From positions 3,339,338 to 3,403,337 of the forward strand of contig JARFIW010000900.1 in NCBI GenBank assembly GCA_036346225.1: a stretch of DNA of 64,000 bases. Direction: 5' to 3'. The DNA comes from Platerodrilus igneus (lineage: Eukaryota; Arthropoda; Insecta; Coleoptera; Lycidae). The notes below the pieces were generated by a model. It was not told the origin of the DNA and searched no databases. It worked only from the letters and a program-made list of their open reading frames with translations. The position numbers and the translations under genes are program-made. Below, piece by piece: positions 31,997 to 44,524 of the stretch (position 1 is its first letter; every line of letters begins with the position of its first letter).

Positions 31997-32529
31997 TTAC
32001 ATAAACATCCGTGGGAGCGAATTGTATCCCTTCAAGATTGGAAATGTATATATTTATTTTAGGTTAAGCTTGTCAATTTATAAACACGTTAATCTGTAGA
32101 CATGGTAATAGAAGTTACCCTTAAACTTAACACATGTGGATGTATAGAATAAACATCCGTGGGAGCGGACTGCGTCCCTTCAAGATTAGAAACGAATATA
32201 TTTACTTTAGGTTAAACTTGTCATATTATTCAAAGTTACCCTTAGACTTTATCGTAGGGAACTTACCATAGTGGGTGGCAGTTGCACCCTTAACAGTCTG
32301 ATTTATCTTACTTAATATTTATTTTGTCTGGCACAAATCCTCCGGAAGACGGATAAACGATGTAAATACAGATTCAAACGCATGGAAACCAAGGCTGTTC
32401 ACATGACCAATGCAAAGGGCCGTGGAAGGAAACACATAAATACCAGGGACAAACGTTCCGAAAAGCACTTCATTTTTAGACTTTATTTAAACTTCAAGTT
32501 AGAGTTTAGTTTATAGTTTAAGTTAAATG
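31997..32529 (+). mobile_element. Gypsy 3' terminal region with duplicated purine-rich block
   Basis: Downstream of env, a block of about 75 bp beginning 'ataaacatccgtgggagcg' occurs at 32001 and again at 32149. The purine-rich 'gtgggagcg' in each copy is a candidate polypurine tract, after which the 3' LTR would start. Further on a TATA-like 'cataaata' (32435-32442) lies in a more G+C-rich segment, consistent with the U3 promoter of an LTR. The LTR is interrupted by the mariner at 32532. The LTR limits are inferred; no 5' LTR is present for comparison. Confidence 0.45.
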
Positions 32530-32531
32530 TA

Positions 32532-33826
32532 AAGGGCGTTTCAATAAGAGCGCAAGATTTCAGTGTTCAATAAAACATGGCTTTCTGTAGCAAAGTATTG
32601 AAATATTTATTGATTTACAAAATATACATTTGTGAATTATGTATGAAACAAAATATCTTGTAAATGGCCGCCACGGCTTTGCTGGCATATGCGTACTCTT
32701 TTGACGAAATTTTCAATAACTTTATTGTGTACATGTGGTGGTATTTCATTGATACAGCGTTTAATTTCGACTTTCAATGCTTTGATGGTTGCAGGCTTAT
32801 TGGCATAAGCCTGTGACTTCAGATAACCCCACAGCCGGAAGTCTAAAGGCGTTAAATCGCAAGAGCGTGGAGGCCAATTCTGGTCACCAAATCGGGAAAT
32901 GACACGACCAGGAGCAAAGTTATGCAAGATCGTCAATGTTTCACGGGCGGTATGACATGTGGCACCGTCCTGCTAAAACCACATGTCGTCAAGATCAATA
33001 GCTTCCAAATGAGGCACAAGAAACTGTGTTATCAAGGCACGATAACGCTCGCCATTCACCGTTACTGCACTTCCTTCTTCATTTTCGAAGAAAAACGGTC
33101 CAATTATTCCTTCAGACCATAATGCACACCATTAAGTGACCCGTTGTGGATGCATTGCTTTCTGATGAGTCATTCCTGGATTTTCTAAGTCCCAAATGCG
33201 ACAGTTTTGCCTATTAACGAAGCCATCGAGGTGAAAATGGGCCTCATCACTGAAAATGATTTCATTTGCAAAATCAGCAGGTTGCTCAAGGATCCAACTG
33301 GTGAATCCTCTTCGCTGAACATGGTCTCTCGGCAGAAGTTGTTGAGTCAGTTGAATTTTGTAGACATGAAGCTGTAGATCTTTCGTCAGAATTCGCTGAA
33401 AAGTGCCTGTTGAAATGTCCAATTCTTGGGCCCGATGACGAATTGACGTCTCTGGCATTTCTGTCACACTCTCGTGAACTGCCGTGATGTTTTGTTTTGA
33501 ACGACCTTTACGAGCTCGTATCGTGTGTTTCACATCACTAACCGAACCAGTACTATCAAATTTTTGTATTATTCTTTTCACAGTAGATGAATTAGGCACA
33601 TTATTTCGACCGAATATTGGTCGCACTTTACGAATAGTGGCAATTATACTTTCACCATTTTGATAATAATTTTTGACAATCAGGACGCGTTGTTTTACGG
33701 TGTAATGCTCCATGTTTACTAACTCCCATCTCTCAACTTCCGATCTGTCACGTCATAATCATGTGACATTATGACTGTCAAACGTGGCGCGCAATTTAAA
33801 TCTTGCGCTCTTATTGAAACACCCTA
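32532..33826 (-). mobile_element. Mariner-superfamily element (DD41D), complete with inverted repeats
   Basis: Inverted terminal repeats of about 27 bp with one difference: 32534-32560 reads 'gggcgtttcaataagagcg' onward, and 33798-33824 is its complement. TA dinucleotides at 32530-32531 and 33827-33828 are the expected target duplication. Between them one minus-strand gene fills the element, as in typical mariners (about 1.3 kb). It is inserted in the 3' terminal region of the Gypsy element and so is younger than it. Confidence 0.9.
32637..33713 (-). pseudogene. Mariner-like DD41D transposase with two nonsense codons
   Basis: A single frame of 358 codons from the ATG at 33713 to the stop at 32637, interrupted by only two stops. 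These are a TAA near 33132-33134 and a TAG near 32980, the latter in the 'W-F-stop-Q-D' before the second catalytic Asp. The N-terminal helix-turn-helix region (residues 1-110) precedes the catalytic core. 'IIFSDEAHFHLDG' carries the first Asp, 'QDGATCHTAR' the second and 'CDLTPLDFRLWGY' the third. By count the second and third Asp are separated by 41 residues, a DD41D spacing as in the rosa-type group. No indels are seen, so this is a recently inactivated copy. Confidence 0.9.
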
Positions 33827-33828
33827 TA

Positions 33829-33960
33829 TGTACGCATCGTGCGTAAATGTTCATAGTACCAAGTTGTTGTAATAAATGTTTTTAAAAATCTTCTGTTGTT
33901 GATAAAGAACAAAATTCGCGTATGAACGGACACTTTCGGGTCAGAATAATGACTAAAGCA
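33829..33960 (+). mobile_element. Gypsy LTR remainder after the mariner
   Basis: Sequence after the mariner with a polyadenylation signal 'aataaa' at about 33871-33876 followed by a T-rich and 'ttgttgttgata' stretch, as expected for R/U5 of an LTR. The right boundary is not determinable without a second LTR. Confidence 0.35.
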
Positions 33961-35690
33961 AATCTTGTATTTGTGAAGAAACTAATACATACGCCAAGGT
34001 CATGCTATTACTGAAATTTATTTATTTGTTTTGTGTATGACAACGTTATAGTATATAGCACCGCTGGAGCAATATATTAATTGCTTCAAGGAATAGTTAA
34101 AAACTTGGATACAGTTGATTAGCAGATGTTGTTGTACTGAAATGTAGCAATAGACGGTCAAAAGCGTGATTTGTAATGCTTCTGGATATTATGTAAATAT
34201 ATCAATATCAATTAGATTCGTTATTTTTCTTGGTTGATGTGCCTTGCAGTTAACTTTGATAGAAACAAGATTCATTATTTTAATTGAGGTGAGGCAATTG
34301 CTTTATAGTAGCGTGATAGAAACCGTCACTGAGAATCGGTTAACGAAAAGGACTTGAGTGTTTTATTTAGGACGTTAGAGTGCACACAACAGAATCTTAG
34401 TATTTCAATACAAAGTCGTATTACATTCTCTGCAATCCAATTCTTAAAATTCTGAAATGTTATAATTGTTATGATATGATTATCAGATGCGCCCAAATAT
34501 ATAAATCGCAAAAGCTAAATTTGATTTCAGCAAAGTAAGCATGTAGAGCATAATTCACGTCCTACCTTAAGACAAAAAAAACCAATATATTGGAATATTT
34601 ATGCCAACACTGCGGTTAGAAAAATCCGAATTCAATTCTCCTTCACCTTACCTTTCCAAAGCCAGACCTTCATTAATATTCTATAAACACGAAGCTCCTG
34701 TTGATAAATAATTCAAATATCTTTATCGGAAATAGGAAAATGGTCTGAGGTTTTAGATATCGTTTATGTTTAAAAAACCATTACCTTAGAAAACGAAATG
34801 TAAAAAATATTTATTTAGTTTCGGGAAATTATTTCCACGAGAAATGTGAAACAAGTACAGAAAGAACAGATTTCATCTAATCTATTCAAATCAAACAGGA
34901 TAGCACTCCTAGTGTACTTTTTATGTGGTGTTGAACTAAATTTGGGCAGCTTCTTACAAGAGATTTAGCAAATTGTACCCAACGGGTGAATTGTGGCTAG
35001 GCTGTCTTATCAAATTTGCAATTTGTTTATATGGGTGAATCCAAAGAGATTAATTATATTTACCCCAGTGTGAGATTCTGGAAATCCGCTTTAACGCATT
35101 AGTATGAAGTTTATAACACGTTTAAGCAACATTATAATTGTTAGTTGAAGAATTGATGTAAGTCCATTTCAGTGAGTTAAAAAGCGCTTTAATTATAATG
35201 GTTCTTTAAAGTGTTTACACAAAACATATTTATGTTAGAAATTTCTCCAACAATGACAATTCTTTCAGTCGATACTGAGGGTACAGACATTTGTCAAACT
35301 AATCATAAAAAACAAACAATTTTGGGAATTTATATAATTTAAACCTTATTCAAACAAAAATACATTTATTTACAGATGAAGAATGAAAACATTGTTATCG
35401 CAAGATGTAATAATTTAGTAACAGTTTATTAGATCAAAAACAGTATAAATTTAAACAAAAATTACACTACTTCAGAGAAAGAAGGTGAGGTAAAGTGCAA
35501 CCGTATAAAATTTCATATTGTGGAAAGTCTATATAACAATGTTTTCCGTTATTCTGACTCGTATCAAGTTATTCTTGGTTCTGAAATTTTTATATCCTCT
35601 TTTCGTATATTTTATGTTTAAATTAAGCGCCTTTCTTAACTTCTACGTAACTACCCGTTAAAAAGGTTGTTATAGGCTTTCGGCGATCGC
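33961..35690. other. No gene recognised
   Basis: A+T-rich sequence with short ORFs only. No element ends or arrays were noticed. Confidence 0.6.
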
Positions 35691-35697
35691 ATGATCG

Positions 35698-35934
35698 TTG
35701 CAAGGCAATGGAAATGAACTTTTTACCGCGAGTGCGGATAGCGTAACATTTCCGGGAGTGAAAAGGACACTTGCAGTTAACGCTATTCAAAAGTTAATTA
35801 AAGCGAGGAGTGCTATGAAGTGGACCTATATCTTTATTCCTCTTTCCTTCACCGCTTTTGTCTTCCATAGCTGTCTTCAACAGAAGACGTATCTGAAGGA
35901 TATGAGATATATCGGGCTGCCGCTACCCTGAAAT
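35698..35934 (+). CDS. Possible small secreted-peptide ORF, unrecognised
   Basis: 77 codons open from 35698, more G+C-rich than the surroundings. An internal ATG at 35815 starts 'MKWTYIFIPLSFTAFVFHSC', which looks like a signal peptide, followed by only about 18 residues before the stop. Either a small secreted peptide, one exon of a spliced gene, or chance. No neighbouring exons or promoter were found, so this is a weak call. Confidence 0.2.
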
Positions 35935-37759
35935 TATTGTAATGCTGGTTGCAACCGTAAATCATTGGCATTAGACTTTAATTGTAGAATTAGTTATTTT
36001 TAATTAGTGTAATATATCTATCTAGGTATTGATTGAGTAGCATTCGTTTTACCTTTACATGATTAAAATTTAATTATTGTGCAACGTTGCAAGCGTTTAT
36101 ACTATTAAAAATATAGTAAATGCTAATACTTTAGGTTCATAACTTTTAGAAAGGTCACAGGGTGCCGAATTTTCTTTTTTAATTTTTAATAAATCTTATG
36201 CAGTCTAGATCTATCTAGGACGTTTTGCGCCAGCTTTTCGGGTCTGGCGTTTCGGCACCGCGGTTTAGGTGCCAGTCAATTCGGCGTCTCGACGTTTCGG
36301 CGCTCAGATGATTTGGGACCGCCAAGTCGGTGCCAGACCAGTTCGAAGTCATTACTGAAAAACAAATATAAAGATGTATTAAGTACACAATGTGCGTGAG
36401 TGTGTGTGTGTTTCGCCCTCAATTGCAATTTTTGGCGTGTTTATGTCAATTTCGGAAAAATATAGCAAATTCCAACTTTGCGTGCAAATGCAAAATATTA
36501 TATGACATTAAGCAATAACTTAACCAGGGTCGAGTATACCGGCTGTGCGGCTCGTGCAATCACACAATTTAGGGACGGTAAGAATTCGGACAATATTTTT
36601 CTTAATTTGTTACATAGTTATAAAGTAAGGCAAAAGGTAAGCTGCGAAATGCGATAACAACTTGAAATTGTATACTGTGAGGTCTACTCTCGATCGAAGC
36701 CTAAAATTAATTCGAGTCCCACAAATTGGTCGTCGTAAATTACTGTGAAGTTTAGCTGGAATACAACTCTTAATTTTCTTCTCTTCAATACTGATTTTAT
36801 CCCCTGAAAAAGCTCTTTTTTCTGGACGCCAAAATACTCCGAGCTTTTTCCCATAATGAAAGAAACTTAACTTCATCAGTAAAATTCATTATGGCTGCTC
36901 TACGGTTACCTATAAATGAAAGTCGACTACAAAAAAATCCATCACAATTTATTTACACAGAAAATTTCACAGCAAACTTTTTCAATTATTACAGCATACA
37001 TTCGTTGATTACATATATCCATGTCGATTACTAATTCATTTTTATCAAATATTTCTATATTCAATTTTATTCCTCTGACTAAATGAATTATTGTAAGTAA
37101 CTGGGCTTAACCCCACGCCTTACATTAAATCCCTGGTCTAACAAGAGCACATAGTAAACCTTTATTTTGCACTGAAAATCATCTAAAACCCATTTACCTT
37201 TTAAACAAACAGTTAATACACAATTATTGTATAATACAAAATTTCGACCTCAACATATTTTATATAATTCATTAAAAAAATTAAAAACTCAATTTCTTTG
37301 TTCGGGGAATTCACCAAAATATACCCCCAAAAGCACAGAATGTCATAACACCAAACAATCACAAAAATAAATGTTTTTGCAAAAAAAATCAGTTACGTGG
37401 ACTGTAGCCCAAACAGGTATCTGCTATTAAACCATCGCAGACGTAGCATCTCCCCACGACTGCACGTAACGGAATCACCTCAAGTTGACTCACATCATCT
37501 GGGACAGCAATCATCTATCCAAAATTTTATTCCTCCAATCTACTGCAAATCCAAATCCTCCTTACATCAGCAAACGTTCCAATTACATCCACAATTCCAT
37601 TTGGGTGCTCAACAAGCACCAGCCACCAAAATAAGAAAGTAATTTTTACTTACTATTCCGCATACTTCGATTTTCAAAATATATTTAACACATTTAAAAC
37701 ATTTATTTCTACAGTATACCAACTTGTGTACGTTGAAATAATTTTTATAAAATATCAAA
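35935..37759. other. No gene recognised; one GC-rich patch
   Basis: At 36220-36350 a GC-rich patch repeats 'tttcggc' and 'ggtgcca(g)' motifs in both orientations, possibly the end of a degraded DNA transposon. A minus-strand ORF of 88 codons at 36610-36876 contains plausible text ('GVFWRPEKRAFSGDKISIEE') but matches nothing I know. Confidence 0.5.
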
Positions 37760-37854
37760 ACTCACTTAGTCGCTTGATTCAAGTACTAAAGATGTTCGAA
37801 GCTTTAGATGAAATTTGGCAGAGAGTGACTCACCCCCTCACGGTAGCTTATATA
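37760..37854 (-). promoter_or_regulatory. Candidate TATA/Inr core promoter with downstream splice donor
   Basis: On the minus strand TATATAAG (37847-37854) is followed about 25-28 bp later by an initiator-like TCACTC (37823-37828). After a further 60 bp a strong splice donor GTGAGT (37765-37760) follows. This is a plausible first non-coding exon of a gene or LTR promoter pointing to lower coordinates. No downstream coding exon was recognised. Confidence 0.35.
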
Positions 37855-37859
37855 GACCA

Positions 37860-40740
37860 AAGTTACGCCCCCTCCGACTAAGGTCACTTCCAGAAATACA
37901 CCACCACAACAACAAACCTTTCTGGTAAATTTCTACAACGGTTTACGATTCTCAAAACAGTTTTCACCAAACAACACTCAACCGTCGTTGATTCTAAAAA
38001 TCGTTCCGTGGAAAACTGACAGCCGAATGCCAACCGTCTCGAAAGTCTAAGAGTTTTGCATACAAAATAAATATTCTACGTCGAAAATTAAAATTTTCAA
38101 CGGCCGTCGAATTCGTTGAATTCCTTCATTGCTGATACAAACACAAACATTTAAATATACAGTCGCCTCGCTCTTTCTTAAATCCAAAAATGTTTTGCCT
38201 TCTATTTTGCACCCTTTCTATTTTCCATGCCAGTTACTCGTTTATCGTGTCCTTGTCTAACCCGTATTTGAATTTTTTTTCATTTCGAATTTTTAAGTTG
38301 TGCAAATGTGTTTTCTGTTATACGACTGAAACAGTTATTCCATGGATACAACTTTCGTTTACCTCGTATAATGGCAGTTGCACATTGTAAAATACCGCCG
38401 TGGACAATTACTTCACCAATAAATAACACGTGTAGATTGTGCAGTATACTGTAAAGGTGAATATGATAAAGAAATACATACCACCGCTTTCACAACCATT
38501 TTGAATTATTATTTCATTGCCCTAGTAGTTTATACAGATGTGTCAAAATCTATATCAGATGTGGAAAGTGGATACTGTAGAACTATGGCTGATTCTAACG
38601 TATTTGATATTGTACTGAAAGCGAAATTCTTATGTGGTCGAACTCACTTAGCCCTTTAGAAGCTCTGCATAATAGATATGGTGATGATTCTATGATACAG
38701 CAGCTGATAGCTACTCAAAAATGACTTGAATGCTTATCTCAATTAGTTTACCTTACCTGTATTGAAAAGTTGCTAATCTCTTCACTTAACCACATTGTCA
38801 CATAAAGGAAATCAACCTGACTGTGCGATACCCATCCAGTAAAATATCAACCATAGTTTAGAGTTCATTGGGAGATCCTTCAAAAGTTTAGCAATCGACT
38901 CTTAATATTTAAGTAGACCTAGCCTAGATCTGTAATTCCATCCAAGTAATTTGAAATACTTGAAATTTCTCATTGGATATAATTTCTCTGTGCCTAAGCA
39001 TTAAGATTTTGGAACTTCTCAAATCTTAGTGAAATAGATATACATCTAAGCTATCTGCCTTTGAAAACATTTATTACATTTTCTTGTAAGTAGAAGTTCC
39101 TGGCGCTAAAGAAAGCTGCGAGGGAGAATACAAGTAAACCTTTCAAAACGTTTGGGTTAGATGCCGCAAAGATAAGAAACATCGTGGAAAGTTGTAGTTT
39201 GCATTAATTCATGCAACGCAATTTGAAAGAGGTTTATGCAGGTACTTAAACTAACAAGTTCACAACATTTTCAAGTATCTTGCGCTAACTTCTACACTTA
39301 AACCTTAGCTAATCCTCAGAAAGTTTTTGCATTAGCATTTACAGCATTATACCCGCAGGCGTGATTATTTTCAAATTCCTTTATAAGTTAGCATCTTTAC
39401 GGTGTAGAATTACAGCAAACGCAATTACAATAACTTAAACTTTACGCTTTCCAACTATGTCTTGAGCTCGATGAATTTTTACTTTTTTAAAGTAAATTTT
39501 TTTGAAAACTGAAACTGAATGAAATAAAAGAATATACTGAACATCAAAACTTTAATAGGAATATTCCGTACATTTAGAAATACTGTTAGGTACATTCCTT
39601 TTCCGTTCAAATACAACTATACGATTAAAACTGAAAACAAATTGCTTTTAGGTGTGTATTCGAGCAAATCTAATACAATATACAGAGCGCTTTCGATTTT
39701 ATTAAATCATCTTTAGTGTCTATATTGTATTATAGTTGCACGAATACACACCTCGTAAGATTTTTAATATAAATATTAACGTGCACGTAGCAAAAACCAT
39801 TTTCAATTTTAAATTGCTATTATTTACTGCTACAGAATTAAATATACATTTAGTAATATTTTATTTATATATTGTTTTATAAGTAAAATGAACGGAACAT
39901 TATAAATTTAGATTTACCATAAAGAGGCGAAGAACCCGTAACAATTTTAAGGGTGCACCGGTTAACTAAAATTGTCATGGAGTGGGCCCCAAGAAAAAAA
40001 ATACTATAAATAAAAATATATACTTTTTCTATTGTTAAAATTAAGGGACAACAAAGGGTTTTGTCACAGCAATCCCTTTAATATTTTACCTACACGGAAG
40101 GCGATTATTCTGAATAGGTCTGCATCCTTTGCTTTTAATTTCCTAAATTTGTCATATCATACTATTGTACAACACTTTAAAAGTACTCCTTAAATCGTAG
40201 TTAAACTAAAGAAATCTCTAAACCAAAGGACCTCCCCCAAATATGACTTCAACGCTGGGGTTGCTGGGTATTCTTTCACAATACTCAAATTTAATATTTA
40301 TTAAGATTGTATAATTGCCATATGAATACAAATATAATACAAAAAAAGAACCTAATTTCCGAACATCAAACTGGCTAGGTATTAAAAAGAAAGCTAAAAA
40401 AAATTAAATTAATCAATAATAGCATCACACCATTGTTATCGTTTCCAATATTGCCACACATGAGATTATAAATATCCAATTTCCGGAAATAGTTAACGAA
40501 TTCCACGCCGGCAAGAAAGAAAAGTAAAGTAAGCACAGAAAATAACCCGCACCGAGTATCACATCAAAAACAAAGAAATCCAAAAAACGTCGTACTAGCT
40601 AATAGGTTGAAGAACGGGAGTGGGTTACAAAAAAGAAAAAGAAAAAGAGAAAACCTAAAGAAAGAAAATTTATTTACAAAACCGCCTATAAATGTAATAA
40701 CAAGAAAGAAAAGGGTCTGCCAAGAGAGTAGAGTGATCCC
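37860..40740. other. No gene recognised
   Basis: A+T-rich sequence. A segment near 40335-40390 belongs to the dispersed repeat also seen near 5067-5115 and 52935-52985. Confidence 0.6.
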
Positions 40741-40755
40741 GTAAAAACGTAAAAT

Positions 40756-40922
40756 GGGCATTTCTTACACATGCTTTCCAGAAGCGAGAAGCTTCGTAAA
40801 GCGGGCTTGTCCACACGAACGGCATGCGGAACCAATTCGCCCGGGGGTGCAATCCTCGCACCCCGGCGTCAATTGAAAATCGACAGAGCCAAAACGATAA
40901 CAACTTTTCACTGTACGCGTAA
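40756..40922 (+). repeat. GC-rich dispersed segment, copy 1
   Basis: A 165-bp stretch homologous to 43726-43900. Shared phrases include 'ccagaag', 'gcatgcgg', 'gggtgcaa' and 'cagagcc' followed by 'acgataac', then 'ttcactgt'. The similarity is roughly two thirds by eye and includes the same order and spacing. It is much richer in G+C than the surroundings. I considered a small structural RNA but recognise none. Confidence 0.7.
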
Positions 40923-43700
40923 TATTGTACAAGAACTTAAACTCATCAATATGCACTGCTTGTTTTTCATATTCTATTAGGTTTACTAGAGTTGTTGAAT
41001 ATATACTTATAAATGTCAAATTTTATCACAAAATTTCCTTCTTAATAATTTGTTACGTTGATAAGTTAATAAAAAGTCTGAAGAAGGTAATGTATGTACA
41101 TCTATTTAAATAAGGATTATTCTCTTCAAGTTACAGATATTTATAATTGACAAGATTAATTTTTATATATTATCTTAGTTGAAGATGGAATTTATATCAA
41201 ATTATTACACTCTATAATAACGACAAATATTGTAATTGATATAATTTTTCATAATCAGATTTGAGTACCATGTGCACAGAATCTTTAATAGACTTTTAAG
41301 GGTTCTTAAAATATTTCATATCGAGTTTGAATTTACAATAGTTTCTAAGATTGTCACATAAGATGTTAAAACAGATTTTAAATAAGGTACTGTACTTTTA
41401 GCTTTTAATTTAATAGAAATTAACTTCAAGAGTATTTGAAGGTTATCAATTTTACAGAATAGTCTTACTTTTATAATTATCTTCTCAAAAGCGTATACAT
41501 ATATTTTTTGTGGACGACAGTAATTAATTAAAATTGAAACTTAATAAACATGAGAATCTAAAATAATGGAATTTATATAAATGAAAGATTGACTTACCGA
41601 TCAACTTGACATTAAATTTAGGTAACTTCATTGTATTGCAAAATGTATTACCAAATCGTATCGGTTTAACCTGACTAATGGTATCTTCTTATAGATGAAA
41701 TCATACCAACAAGATGGCTCCTATATGAACAGCTATTGTTCAGGGACCAAATACGACAGAAACCGTTTTAAACCATGTTCATCAAACTTGTCAATCAAAA
41801 ATTTTTATATCCATTAAATGATAAAGTTTTAAACCTTCTCATATTTATAAAGTTATTATCTTGAGGTGATTTTTAAATTGTAGAACTCCAAAAACCGACC
41901 ATAAAATAAATCATATAATAAATCGTAAAATAAATCGTAAAATAAATGTTGTGCTGAAATATTTAAAATTCAATTAGATATGCGACTGGTCCTGTTTATG
42001 AAAAAGCCATCTATTTTGACTACGAACGCTAAACATGGCAAGTCTGGCTTGATTATACTAGTTATAACCAGATATGAATAGGTGTTTTATGCTAAACGAC
42101 GTTTTCTATTACAATAAATAATTTTAAAAGTGACCTAATGCTTTTACAATTCTAAATATAACACTTAACAAACGTTAACTTAGAACATTTGGATATACAA
42201 ATAAATTTTACTTTTAACAATTAAAACTTAATACTGGCAATATATATGGTGATATACCAATAATTATCGAAATGAAAATTTCTAAACCACTTTATGCATT
42301 AATAAAATAAAAATGCATTACTTGTCGTTATTGTTGCTGCGGCAAGTATTTCTGCTGGTGTCTCGCTGACCGATACGATAAGGATAAGTTACAAGGGTGC
42401 GGGCGAGAAAGGAGCACTCACAACAGCACTACACGGCAGCCGGTAGTTACATATTTTCTCTGGGGAAGTCTGTATGTAACCCTCGAGTTATGCGGCGTTT
42501 CTCATCTTAAACGTCTCTCCCCTCCAACCGAGGTTGACGCTCTTTAGCTTGCATTTATGAGAACCAAACTGCTTCCCACATACAAAGCATTATGTCAGCA
42601 TTCTTACGGGCGCAGGGATAAGTCAATGACGTCCACATCAGTGCGAACACTAATAAAACGTGGTTTTCACGGTGTCAACAAAAATTGCGGTAATCAGCGA
42701 AGATTTTTTCACCCCGAAATATAAAAAAATCTCAACATCTAAATTAATAAACCGATACCTTGGAGCTTTACACGATAAAGCATAACAATCGCCACAAAGC
42801 TTCAAATAGAAAAACAAAAAAAAAGAATAAGATCTCTTTATACAAGAGCTTTCACATTCATGGGACCTTAACCCACATTTGTCCATAGGCGCCATCTGGT
42901 TTTTTTTAAACCGTAGCAAAAGTTGCGATACCAGGAAACGGAATTAAGCAGTCATCCGATTTTAAGACATATTTGAACTCAGCGTGCACAGATATTGTTT
43001 GCCGCATCACCGAGCGCACAAATTTCGTTAGAGGCATAATACTCGCATACTTAATACTATACTATACAGCTAATTACAAAAGTTTTGCTTACACATTTAT
43101 TTATGAATGCGTACAAATTTCATTTGTCTTTTTAAAGACATTTTCTAAAGCTAAACAAATTAAAAATATCTTCAGCAAGATAAAACAGTGTATAACGCGG
43201 CAGCTGCAAAGTTAAGTTGAAAAAATTACTACCTCTACCGCATTTATAATACCTAATTCCTTAACACTATCCTAACAAGTTTGGTGGAGTTTGCTCCTTA
43301 ACCCAATAATAATAAGCCCTATCTCTGATCTGAATACCATGGGTTCGGAACAATAAATTAAGAAAGTAATTTCTCAAGGTATTTTATTACGAAAGAGTCG
43401 GTAATTGACTTAGCTGTAGGAGCTAAGCAAAGATAACGTCTCAGAGATAATGGCAAAGATAACGACAAACACCAAACCATCTATGCGTTAAAGCGTTAGA
43501 TAAGGTATGATAATGTTTCCAAGATATTTGCGAGAAAAAAGATAATTAACCAATCATGGTTACATAATAAGTCGGTAAAATAAAATACTTAAAACATTGT
43601 TTAATAAAAGTAGATACTAGACATTTAGGATTAAACTAAAGACTTTAGCTACGATAAAATGTTACGATAAAAGAAAAAAAAATTCTTTTAAATATAAAAC
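40923..43700. other. No gene recognised
   Basis: A+T-rich sequence. A richer patch at 42340-42660 ends in 'aataaaacgtgg' and could be a degraded LTR or exon; no coding frame supports it. Confidence 0.5.
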
Positions 43701-43725
43701 TTATTTTTGGAAAAGAGGAGCTTAA

Positions 43726-43970
43726 AATTGGGAGTTTCTTGCACAGGCCCTCCAGAAGGGAGAAGCTCCGTGAATCAGGCTTGTTTACTTAAATGCATGC
43801 GGGACCAATGCGCCCGAGGGTGCAAGCTCTGCACTCTAGTCTCGATTAGGAAGGTTGGCAGAGCCAAGACGATAACCACATTTCACTGTCCCCGTACATC
43901 AACGGTAGACAGTGGCAATGCACAGCTAAACGGATGTCCTCCATGCCCACAACCCAATGTCGTGAAGTAA
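43726..43970 (+). repeat. GC-rich dispersed segment, copy 2
   Basis: Second copy of the 40756 segment, extending further 3' through 'cggtagacagtggcaatgc' and 'gatgtcctccatgccc'. A continuous frame (43707-43970) has 'RAKTITTFHC', which also appears in the first copy's frame (40771-40980). The shared peptide is most simply a result of shared DNA. Both copies lie on the plus strand, 3 kb apart. Confidence 0.65.
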
Positions 43971-44524
43971 CAACCCCCTAGCCATGCAGCAACTTCAAAA
44001 AATAAAAGGGAAGAAGATGAAATGAAACCATTACCTGAACGGAATGTTGATATTTTAAACGTGTACTCATTAATTAATAATTATATTTTTTTGTATTCAT
44101 AAATACGTAGTCAAAAGATAAAGCTGCGGGCATGAAAAGCCTAGAAGGTAAAATATGTTTTTTATTCGAATTTGCCTTTATAGAAAAATATGAGATAATG
44201 TAAACCCAAACTGGCCAACTCAAGAAAAGAAAAAAAGTCACTGTAATACACACTGCTAAATCGTTAAGTAAAATGGCAAAAAGAGCGGTCTTTTTGTTAT
44301 GACAATTTTTTTCATTTTATAAAATAAATAGCAAGGAATTTAGGAACCGTTTACTGAGTCAGTTCAGTAATAATTATAAACTATTACTGATTATTATCTT
44401 GTGCGAGGCGTGTGTTATATTCGTAAAACAATGTCGTTTACTTTTCAAGTACAAACTAATATGAATTTCATGTATGGACGTATAGCTTAGACTTAACGCC
44501 TATGTCACGAGTGATTTTCCAACC
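43971..44524. other. No gene recognised
   Basis: A+T-rich sequence without ORFs or repeats of note. Confidence 0.6.

Larger units (their letters stand above)
25016..33960 (+). mobile_element. Errantivirus-like Gypsy element, 3' half, with nested insertions
   Basis: An env-containing Gypsy LTR retrotransposon. Preserved parts in order are the integrase (25070-26221), env (30830-31943) and the 3' terminal region (about 31997-32530 and 33829-33960). Gag, protease and reverse transcriptase/RNase H are absent, the element being cut at about 25016 against Polinton-like sequence. Between integrase and env lie about 4.6 kb of unrelated repeats (26222-30830). A mariner sits in the terminal region. 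Elements of this type are insect endogenous retroviruses; all genes here carry stops or frameshifts. Confidence 0.7.

Noticed and set aside
37397..37642. 81-codon plus-strand ORF
   Set aside because: Low-complexity His/Gln/Ser-rich text with no domain, no context and no supporting signals.
40756..40922. A spliceosomal or other small structural RNA
   Set aside because: I compared the general layout with U1, U2, U4, U5 and 5S RNA and saw no convincing match; called only a repeat.
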